Assembly (NCBI GenBank): GCA_015486075.1
Contig: WFSG01000005.1
Location: 186,001 to 250,000 of the forward strand
Direction of reading: 5' to 3'
DNA from: Deltaproteobacteria bacterium
Lineage (GTDB): Bacteria > Desulfobacterota > Desulfomonilia > UBA1062
Length of the DNA: 64,000 bases
Of this stretch, positions 34,270 through 41,502 are shown in pieces. The translations under genes were made by a program, and so were the position numbers. The first letter of the stretch is position 1. Every line of letters starts with the position of its first letter. Under the pieces are notes generated by a model. That model saw nothing but the letters and a program-made list of their open reading frames with translations. It was not told the origin of the DNA and searched no databases.

Positions 34270-34742
34270 AGAGACTTCCCCTGTTATTCTTGGCCATTTT
34301 ATCATCTTTATAACATCATTACTATCTTAATCCTACAATATGGTATGATTATTGTACTGCTCCTATACTGCTTCCCATTAACATAGCTAGATGAACCTAG
34401 GAGTATTTAGTTTAATATATGTAACGGGGGAAGGCAGGATAGAGCATCCTAGGAAAGATTTACAGACTAATCATTTATCGGTAGTAGGTCTCCAGATAAG
34501 GTTGAACAACTTTACTGGACGAATACTCTCAATATTCAGTTTGACTAATGGGAAAGCGCTACGTTCTAGAGATGTCAGGATTCGCTATTTACTCAAATTG
34601 GCTATTGATAACACCATGATATTATGTCTATATAAACTTAATATAATCTATAATCTTAGCAGGCTACAACTTCAGGATACTCTATGTTTAATTTTGATCG
34701 TAGAGCATTCAAGTAAACATTTTGAGAGGGGGAAATATTATT
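34270..34742. other. Divergent intergenic region between the NifA-type gene and modA
   Basis: AT-rich region with no supported gene; a 158-codon ORF on plus overlaps modA in another frame and has no ribosome site. TTGATA-N18-TATATA at 34605-34634 is a possible sigma-70 promoter for modABC. No sigma-54 element or recognisable molybdenum riboswitch was seen. Confidence 0.4.
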
Positions 34743-35501
34743 GTGAAGAAATTCAATGCATTCTTGGTTATTATGTTTTTTGCAGCAAATTGTTTTGGTG
34801 CAGACCTGATAGTATTGAGCGGAGCAGGATTAATGAAACCCATGGAGGAATTGCGCCAAGGTTTTGAGAGACGCTATGGTGTGAACTTGGATATTCACTA
34901 CGGCAGCTCGGGTGAGATATTTGGCCAGGTTGCTTCTGGCCAGGCTTGCGACGTGTTAGTGCCAGGAGCCAAGAAATATACCGAGGATGCCCTGAAGAAT
35001 GGTTGGGTGATAAAAGGAACAATAAAGACCTTAGTGTATCATGTACCTACCATTGCTGTGCCTAGCGGTAACCCTAAAAACATTACCTGCCTTGAAGACC
35101 TTGCAAAGCCAGGGGTGCGCATTGCCATAGGTGATCCAAGGGCACCGGCCATTGGGAGGGTAGCTAGGAAAATACTTATAAAGAATGGATTGTGGGAGAG
35201 AGTCATGCCAAACATAACCGTCTATGCACCAACAGTAAACCAGTTACTCATATATGTTGCGTTAAGTCAAGTAGACGCTGCTATTATATGGGCTGACCTT
35301 GCTACATGGGCCGAGGCAAAGGGTAAGCTCAAGGTAGTAAAGATAGCGAAGAAAAAGAACATGATCAGAACCATATCAACGGCAGTATGCACTAATGCAC
35401 CTCACCGGGACATGGCTAGGAAATTTAATGAGTATATATCGTCCAATTATGGTATGAAGGTCTGGCAGAAATGGGGATTTAAACCCTGTAGAGATAACTA
35501 G
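34743..35501 (+). CDS. modA: Molybdate-type ABC transporter substrate-binding protein
   Basis: Periplasmic binding protein for an oxyanion, molybdate or tungstate. A short signal peptide (MKKFNAFLVIMFFAANCFGA) precedes LIVLSGAGLMKPMEELRQGF and the anion-loop GSSGEIFGQVASG. Residues DVLVPG and DAAIIWADLA fit the ModA/WtpA fold. I chose the GTG preceded by GAGAGGGGG instead of the track's upstream TTG. It is nine bases from the permease gene. Molybdate is favoured by the NifA/amt neighbourhood, but tungstate cannot be excluded. Confidence 0.85.
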   Translation: MKKFNAFLVIMFFAANCFGADLIVLSGAGLMKPMEELRQGFERRYGVNLDIHYGSSGEIFGQVASGQACDVLVPGAKKYTEDALKNGWVIKGTIKTLVYHVPTIAVPSGNPKNITCLEDLAKPGVRIAIGDPRAPAIGRVARKILIKNGLWERVMPNITVYAPTVNQLLIYVALSQVDAAIIWADLATWAEAKGKLKVVKIAKKKNMIRTISTAVCTNAPHRDMARKFNEYISSNYGMKVWQKWGFKPCRDN

Positions 35502-35510
35502 ACATGCACC

Positions 35511-36293
35511 ATGCATAAGCTAAATCTATTTAGATCAGCTCTTATCCTTGTTTCTTTATTCATAACTGCATTGCTCATGTTTGCAGTTGTATCGTTATTT
35601 TTAGTCCCGGACGTAAAGGATGTTTGGCACAATATATTTAGCAGGGAGATGATATTTTCCCTCAAGCTATCAGTTCTTACCGGCTTGATGTCCACGTTTC
35701 TTGTGATGGTATTCTCCATTCCAATTGGGTATGCCTTGTCCAGATTTACCTTTACGGGCAAAGGTTTTGTAAAAACCATTATTGATCTGCCCGTTGCTTT
35801 CCCAGAGTTGGTTCTTGGGCTGTGCCTGCTATTGCTTTTCGGTAATACCTGGCTAGGCAAGGCATTTGACTCGCTTGGCCTCAACTTTGTATTTACTAAG
35901 AAGGGTGTAGTCATAGCCCAGTTCTTCACTGCTTTACCTTATGCAAGCAGAATCATGAAGTCTACGTTTGACTACATTGATCCCAGGATGGAGTTTGTAT
36001 CCAGGTCACTAGGTTATTCCATGCCTGAAACCTTTATAAACGTAAGCCTTCCGCTTGCCAGGAATGGTGTCCTGGCGTCTGCCGTAATTAGCTTTGCGCG
36101 TTGTATAGGCACATTCGGGACAGTGTTAATACTTGCAGGAGGAACATACATGAAGACAGAGATCCTCCCAATCACGCTATACCTGAACATCTCTTACGGT
36201 AACATGGGCATGGCGCTTACCAGTGGAATAGTGCTTGCAGTGGTATCCTTTATTGCAATCTACATATTTGAGAAGGCAGAACTGGTCTTATGA
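35511..36293 (+). CDS. modB: Molybdate-type ABC transporter permease
   Basis: Inner-membrane permease with about six helices across 260 residues. The ModB/WtpB-type opening is seen in SLKLSVLTGLMSTFLVMVFSIPIGYALSR. The EAA-loop that contacts the ATPase reads SRSLGYSMPETFINVSLPLARNG. The stop overlaps the ATG of the ATPase gene (ATGA). The three genes form one importer. Confidence 0.88.
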   Translation: MHKLNLFRSALILVSLFITALLMFAVVSLFLVPDVKDVWHNIFSREMIFSLKLSVLTGLMSTFLVMVFSIPIGYALSRFTFTGKGFVKTIIDLPVAFPELVLGLCLLLLFGNTWLGKAFDSLGLNFVFTKKGVVIAQFFTALPYASRIMKSTFDYIDPRMEFVSRSLGYSMPETFINVSLPLARNGVLASAVISFARCIGTFGTVLILAGGTYMKTEILPITLYLNISYGNMGMALTSGIVLAVVSFIAIYIFEKAELVL

Positions 36294-37345
36294 GCTTTTT
36301 CAGCGTAGAGAATCTCAACATAAACCTGGGGGAATTCAAACTGCAGCAGGTTTCCTTCGATCTTGATAGGATGGACTATCTTACTGTAATCGGGCCAACC
36401 GGGGCAGGCAAGACCATACTTCTTGAGAGCATCATCGGTTTCTGGCAACCTGATGAGGGTAGGATATACATAGAAGAACAGGACATAACCAATGAACCGC
36501 CTGAGAAGCGAAGGATCGGAATTGTGTACCAGGACTATGCGCTTCTCCCTCACTTTACAGTTTATGAAAATATTGCCTATGGTCTAAAAAAGAAACAAAA
36601 ACAAGGTATAAAAGAAAAAGTCCACGAGATAGCTATCTCTTTAAACATAGATCATCTTCTTCACAGGATGCCGTTGACCCTATCAGGAGGAGAGCAGCAA
36701 AGAGTAGCCTTGGCACGTGCCTTGATAGTGGAGCCAAGGATGCTCCTTATGGACGAACCCCTTTCTGCACTAGATCCCAAGACTCGCAGAGAAACAAGGG
36801 GCCTGCTCAGGCATGCAATTGAAAGGTTTGGTACTACGGTTATACATATTACGCACGACATGGAAGATGTATGGTCATTGGCCAACAAGGTGGCTATATT
36901 CAAAGACGGGTGCATGCTTCAGTTCGGTGCATTAGAGGATGTCTTCAACAGGCCCAAGAGCGAATTTATTGCCGAGTTTGTAGATGCCACAATCCTAAAA
37001 GGAATGGTTAGGGAGAATAGAGATGGCATAAGTATAATTGATGTCAATGGATTTAAACTGACCAGCCTTGATGATGCAACACCAGGGGAAAAAGTAAGGG
37101 TTGCAATACGGCCTGAAGATATCATCGTGGCGAGGGAAGTGCCTAGGGATATCTCGGCTCATAATGTACTGGAAGCAACCCTTGAGATGATTGTAAGAGA
37201 AGGTAAAACAAGTTCACTTAAACTGAGGGTCCGAGATTCGCTAATCACTGTGCTTGTTGCAAACAGTACCTTGCATCGCCTGGACCTCAAGCCCGGCGAC
37301 CGTATATATGCTGTCATAAAAGGGGCAAACGTGAGGATTGTCTAA
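36290..37345 (+). CDS. modC: Molybdate-type ABC transporter ATP-binding protein
   Basis: ATPase of the importer. Walker A is GPTGAGKT, the signature LSGGEQQRVALARAL, Walker B LLMDEPLSALD and the H-loop ITHD. Residues about 230-351 form a TOBE/MOP-like domain (VRVAIRPEDIIVARE, LRVRDSLITVLVA) found in ModC and related importers. The length of 351 residues is normal. It is coupled to modB. Whether the C-terminal domain senses molybdate is not shown. Confidence 0.92.
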   Translation: MSFFSVENLNINLGEFKLQQVSFDLDRMDYLTVIGPTGAGKTILLESIIGFWQPDEGRIYIEEQDITNEPPEKRRIGIVYQDYALLPHFTVYENIAYGLKKKQKQGIKEKVHEIAISLNIDHLLHRMPLTLSGGEQQRVALARALIVEPRMLLMDEPLSALDPKTRRETRGLLRHAIERFGTTVIHITHDMEDVWSLANKVAIFKDGCMLQFGALEDVFNRPKSEFIAEFVDATILKGMVRENRDGISIIDVNGFKLTSLDDATPGEKVRVAIRPEDIIVAREVPRDISAHNVLEATLEMIVREGKTSSLKLRVRDSLITVLVANSTLHRLDLKPGDRIYAVIKGANVRIV

Positions 37346-37490
37346 TTGACAACAGTACTTAGCACTCAACCAGGTATGTTTGAATTTGCTATGGGCTTTG
37401 AGACAGCCGTGGAGCGTCATGGGAATATTTTAAACATGGCAGTTATGATGGGCATATCAGCTTTGCTGACACACAAAGATTTCTTCTTGA

Positions 37491-37520
37491 TTGACAAATT
37501 CACTGCTGTCTTAGTAGAAT
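37491..37520 (+). promoter_or_regulatory. Sigma-70-like promoter for the octaheme cytochrome gene
   Basis: TTGACA and TAGAAT are separated by 18 bases and end about 30 bases before the ATG, with GGAGGAG as ribosome site in between. The cytochrome can thus be expressed independently of modABC. Confidence 0.6.
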
Positions 37521-37551
37521 TCGACATATTTTTGTGTTGGAGGAGAGTGAC

Positions 37552-39768
37552 ATGCGTAAATTTTTCGGGCTTGGTTGTGTCGTCCTTTTTTTGTTACTAG
37601 GTACAGACCTTTTTGCACATCCAAACGTGACCCTCAGGGATGAAAACGGGGGACTGGTGAATGAAACAGGTTATCCTGTAAGCGTAAGGAATACCTGTGG
37701 GGCTTGTCACAACATAGACTTCATATCAAAATCCTACCATTTCCAGCAGGGTAGGCTTGCCCTGCTCCCGGAGGATGTTTACAAGAAGCACTATTACGAC
37801 AAGTACGGAAATAAGATCTTTAAGCACGGTCTTCCAAAGAAACTGAGTCCGGTTATTGACGGGGGTATGTACGGGAACAAGGTTGTCTGTCCCCATCCAG
37901 TGCCTGTAGGATCAACTGATGCAAGCAACCCTGCGTTCATAGGAATTACAACACCCGAATGGGTCATGCATTGTGGTCTGTGCCACCCTGGCGGTGGCCC
38001 GGCTGAAAAGGACAGGCATAATAAATTTCTGTATAAAAAAGGGGCCAAAGAAATAGCGGGTGAACTTTCATCTGGAAAGATCCCTGGCGATTATGTGGTG
38101 TGGGATGCCAAGAAGAAGACCTTTGTTCCGTTTGAATGGAAGAAATACGGGATAAACAATGTGGGAGAACCTGCATGCTTTTTGTGCCATTCAAGGCTTG
38201 TCAGTAAAGACCACAAGGCCCTTGGTAGTTATAGGAATGCTATTCTGGGTGGGTATCTTGCAGCGGCAAATACTCTGGCAGGAGGCCTGGCATCTTCATA
38301 TGATGCTAAGACTGGTAGGCTTAATTATAATATGGGCATGGATGTGGACAAGAAAACAAGAGGCTTACAGATAAATGGAAATATCATAGGTAAACCAACA
38401 GATGCTAGCTGCGCGCAGTGCCATGGTGGTTGGGTAGATGACATAGATGGGGATAACAAGATAACTCCAATGGATTTCTTCATACAGTTACTGGATCCAA
38501 AGTACTTACAGCCCGATACCTTCAAGGAGGCCATGATTTGGTATTATAGTGATAAATTTAAAGATCCAGAAGGCATACCAAAGGACATCGATGTACACAA
38601 GAAGATGGGAATCAGCTGCATAGACTGCCACAGCCCCGTGGGCCCTTCATCTCCCGTAATGCCTTCGCACGAGTTTGCAAAGGGTAATACAGGACCTTTA
38701 CATACAGTTAGGTGGCATCAGCTTGCCGGGACTGCAAGCTGCGAGAAGTGCCATACAAACCCTGTTTCTTTGCACAGGCATGTACTGGGCCCTGTTACAG
38801 GCATACACATGGAGAAGTTAAGCTGCACGCTGTGCCATATAAGCAAGAGGTATTTTTACAGGCTTAAGCTCGTGGATGAGACAGCACCCATTAATATTGT
38901 GAGTTATGACCGGAAGACAAAGAGGGTAACATTAAAGGGTGTCAACTACGTGGGTATGGGCTACCTTTGGGGCGATCCTAAAGACGGTATCTACTCTGAT
39001 ATAGCTCTGTTCCCAGAAAAGCGGGGTGATGGTAGCCTTAAGTGGAAATACAAGCCTGTAAATGTTGTAGGGCTACCTTATTTCGAGGACAATTCTACAG
39101 GTAAGTTTAGGCCTGTAAGGGAGAGATACATGTTCGAGGTGCTTAAGGTTGACTCCCACATACCCACCATGTACTTAACGTATGGCAAGCCAGCAAGGAT
39201 AGGTAAGGCCAAGTATCTCAGTTTGAAACCTAATACAGGCATGATAGCAATGGATAAAGCCCTTAATAGTGGTGCGCGCACGCTCATATACGCACTGCCG
39301 AACTACATAGACGTGAATCTGGACGGGCATTTTGACAGGGGTGATGTCCAGATAGTAGATGATACGAATCTCAAGGGTAATGGCAAGGACGGCATACCTG
39401 AGATCAATACGCTACGGGAAATAAAGGCTGCTGTTACGACACTTGAGAAGGTGATTACAGCGTCTACGGGCAAAAAGGGCGTAAGGGTTAGGCTATCAGT
39501 AACAATCAATCCATACCCGATAAGCCATAACGTAAGGCCAAAGCAGGAAGCCCTCAGCTGCACTGACTGCCATGGGTCAGGTGCAGGTCTTGATGGACAC
39601 ATGTTTACATCTCATACTGTTTTGTACTATCCATACGACAAGAGGGCTGTAAAGGCTGGCTATGTTAAGCTAGGTGTTCCCAGGATCCTTGAAGAACAGA
39701 ACCTCGCTGACAGGATTAAGAAGGAAATGCAGGACTTGGGGTTTAGATCTTCTCTAACTGAAAGGTAA
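37552..39768 (+). CDS. Periplasmic octaheme c-type cytochrome
   Basis: Exported electron-transfer protein with eight CxxCH heme-binding motifs: CGACH, CGLCH, CFLCH, CAQCH, CIDCH, CEKCH, CTLCH and CTDCH. A signal peptide (about 1-22, ending DLFAHP) precedes the mature chain. The spacing is irregular, with about 200 residues lacking motifs between hemes 7 and 8. That stretch has a Ca2+-loop-like NLDGHFDRGD. I start at the ATG preceded by GGAGGAG rather than the track's upstream TTG. It does not show an obvious octaheme tetrathionate reductase or hydroxylamine oxidoreductase signature, so its redox partner is unknown. Confidence 0.9.
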   Translation: MRKFFGLGCVVLFLLLGTDLFAHPNVTLRDENGGLVNETGYPVSVRNTCGACHNIDFISKSYHFQQGRLALLPEDVYKKHYYDKYGNKIFKHGLPKKLSPVIDGGMYGNKVVCPHPVPVGSTDASNPAFIGITTPEWVMHCGLCHPGGGPAEKDRHNKFLYKKGAKEIAGELSSGKIPGDYVVWDAKKKTFVPFEWKKYGINNVGEPACFLCHSRLVSKDHKALGSYRNAILGGYLAAANTLAGGLASSYDAKTGRLNYNMGMDVDKKTRGLQINGNIIGKPTDASCAQCHGGWVDDIDGDNKITPMDFFIQLLDPKYLQPDTFKEAMIWYYSDKFKDPEGIPKDIDVHKKMGISCIDCHSPVGPSSPVMPSHEFAKGNTGPLHTVRWHQLAGTASCEKCHTNPVSLHRHVLGPVTGIHMEKLSCTLCHISKRYFYRLKLVDETAPINIVSYDRKTKRVTLKGVNYVGMGYLWGDPKDGIYSDIALFPEKRGDGSLKWKYKPVNVVGLPYFEDNSTGKFRPVRERYMFEVLKVDSHIPTMYLTYGKPARIGKAKYLSLKPNTGMIAMDKALNSGARTLIYALPNYIDVNLDGHFDRGDVQIVDDTNLKGNGKDGIPEINTLREIKAAVTTLEKVITASTGKKGVRVRLSVTINPYPISHNVRPKQEALSCTDCHGSGAGLDGHMFTSHTVLYYPYDKRAVKAGYVKLGVPRILEEQNLADRIKKEMQDLGFRSSLTER

Positions 39769-39824
39769 TACAAGAAGTTTGGTGTTATAGGAAATTAGGT
39801 AGTAGGTAGTACAACAAATTAGTC

Positions 39825-39854
39825 GCAGGAGGGTAGATCTAGCTACCCTCCTGC
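39825..39854 (+). terminator. Strong hairpin terminator after the cytochrome gene
   Basis: GCAGGAGGGTAG and CTACCCTCCTGC form a 12-base-pair stem with a six-base loop, followed by TTT. It lies between the convergent cytochrome and DUF4125 genes and may act in both directions. Confidence 0.75.
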
Positions 39855-39949
39855 TTTCCAAATTTCCCTGTGATTTGGAGCCTTGTTAGGGTATATTTTG
39901 TAATTTCAGAGAGTGGAGAGTAACACAATTTTTAGTCTTTTGACGAGGT

Positions 39950-40519
39950 CTACTTGTCTGCATAATGAGAATTCATATCTTCGATTGAAGAGAAACCGTT
40001 TGTTTCTGCAAGGTGCTTATAGCTTAACTCAACAAGGTTGACACCTTTGGCCAGGGCATTCTTGACATCTGAGTAGTAATATCCAAGCGTCTCGTCGGAA
40101 TAAGTCTCAAGCTCACTTCTTAAGTAGTTTGCAAAGCTATCTACTGGATTCTTCTTGAATACGTATGGATATCTTTCCTTGAGCTCTGCCAACCATTTTT
40201 TCTGAATATCCACGATTTTGTCTATAAAGAAGCTTTCTTTTAAAGGAGGAATTATGTTATCCATGCGTGCGTACTTCTCAACCATGAGATTCCTTCCCTT
40301 CCTCCTTGCCTCTTTCACATGCTTCAGATAGGCCTTAAGGGTTTTCTTGGACATGGGTGCAAAACCTATCTCCCTCATGTTTCTGAAGGCAGATAGGTTA
40401 TCCCTGCATGAGGACTCTTCCGAAGCCCTTACCTCTGTAAACCATTTCTCCTCTATATCCAATATTTGCCTTATAAGTGCCTTCTTTGTGTCCATTAGAT
40501 CAAAGATCATGAAACCCAC
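39950..40519 (-). CDS. DUF4125 family protein
   Basis: A 189-residue soluble helical protein. SSCRDNLSAFRNMREIGF and GRNLMVEKYARM match my recollection of the DUF4125 core (ASCQ...F.IMR...; GRNLM.EKYARM). The second half looks like a diverged repeat of the first (KIVDIQKKWLAEL; GVNLVELSYKHL). No catalytic motif is known for this family. It is the last gene downstream of the glycyl radical enzyme and its activase, 54 bases from the latter, so a role in that pathway is inferred. Confidence 0.65.
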   Translation of the reverse strand: MGFMIFDLMDTKKALIRQILDIEEKWFTEVRASEESSCRDNLSAFRNMREIGFAPMSKKTLKAYLKHVKEARRKGRNLMVEKYARMDNIIPPLKESFFIDKIVDIQKKWLAELKERYPYVFKKNPVDSFANYLRSELETYSDETLGYYYSDVKNALAKGVNLVELSYKHLAETNGFSSIEDMNSHYADK

Positions 40520-40573
40520 CTTTAAATCATATTAAATTTCGTATAAAAAATATTCTATCTTCTCTTGTGCTCT

Positions 40574-41491
40574 TTATACACATATTCTATTCTGCCTGAA
40601 TATATTCTTGCATTGTTCAAGCCTATCTGCGCCCATGAACCTTGTCATCGCTGGATCGTGGTAGAGGATGCTCTTTTTGCCTATCTTATAATTCTTCTTA
40701 TGCCAGAGAGGATTATAAGCTAGCAGCTGAGCCTTTCTTATTCCGAGTGACTTGAGGAAAGTGGCAATGGCCTCCATGTTTGACCTTGTGTCGGTTATGC
40801 GCGGGACGAGTGGGGTCCGTGGTACCAATTCCATCGTGTCCTTATTGGACATTTTGTTTAACGCCTTAAAGTTTTCAAGTATCTTTTTGTTACTTACCCC
40901 GCAGTACTTTCTGTGCTCATCTTCGTTGAACAGTTTTATATCGTAATATAAGGTATCTACTAATGGATAGACAAGGGTCATGAAACTCTCAAGATTAAAG
41001 TGCCCACATGTTTCCACGAGGGTGTGTATGCCTTTTTTCTTCAGCATACCCAGCAACTCAGATATAAATTCCATGTGCATGGTAGGCTCTCCTCCGGATA
41101 AGGTTACACCTCCACCAGAGGACTTGTAAAAGGCCTCGTACTTTATTATTGTGTCAAAGACTTCTTTGACACTCATTTCTGTTCCAACCTTCTCTAGAGC
41201 GCCTGACGGGCAGTTATCCACGCATTCAAAGCAGAGGATACACTTAGATCTGTCTATGAAAAATAGATTTTCTTTTGATATTGCCTTAACAGGACATGTT
41301 TCTATACAGGTATCACACGCGATGCATCTATCGGGATCGTAGGATATCTCGACATTGGGTGATTTACTTTCAGGGTTGTGACACCATACGCAATCTAGTG
41401 GACAACCCTTGAAGAAGATGACGCCCCTGATACCAGGGCCGTCATCTAAAGAATTACCCTTTATCTCTAGGATAAGAGGTGTCTTGGCCAT
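40574..41491 (-). CDS. Glycyl radical enzyme activating protein (radical SAM)
   Basis: It installs the glycyl radical on the adjacent enzyme using SAM. The radical SAM cluster ligands are in FFKGCPLDCVWCHNPES (CxxxCxxC). Two further 4Fe-4S ferredoxin motifs, CIACDTCIETCP and CILCFECVDNCP, lie at about residues 50-100. This eight-cysteine insert distinguishes activases of non-PFL glycyl radical enzymes from PflA. SGGGVTLSGGEPTMH follows. At 305 residues it is typical. It begins 11 bases after the enzyme gene ends. Confidence 0.95.
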   Translation of the reverse strand: MAKTPLILEIKGNSLDDGPGIRGVIFFKGCPLDCVWCHNPESKSPNVEISYDPDRCIACDTCIETCPVKAISKENLFFIDRSKCILCFECVDNCPSGALEKVGTEMSVKEVFDTIIKYEAFYKSSGGGVTLSGGEPTMHMEFISELLGMLKKKGIHTLVETCGHFNLESFMTLVYPLVDTLYYDIKLFNEDEHRKYCGVSNKKILENFKALNKMSNKDTMELVPRTPLVPRITDTRSNMEAIATFLKSLGIRKAQLLAYNPLWHKKNYKIGKKSILYHDPAMTRFMGADRLEQCKNIFRQNRICV

Positions 41492-41502
41492 GTTATGTCT
41501 CT

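Noticed and set aside
34391-34867. 158-codon ORF upstream of and overlapping modA
   Set aside because: No ribosome site, no recognisable protein pattern, and it runs into modA in another frame.
37346-37600. 84-codon ORF between modC and the cytochrome gene
   Set aside because: TTG start without ribosome site, low protein-like character, overlaps the cytochrome start and contains its promoter.
39796-39812. Tandem AGGTAGT-type direct repeat after the cytochrome gene
   Set aside because: Only two short imperfect units; no sign of a mobile element or array.
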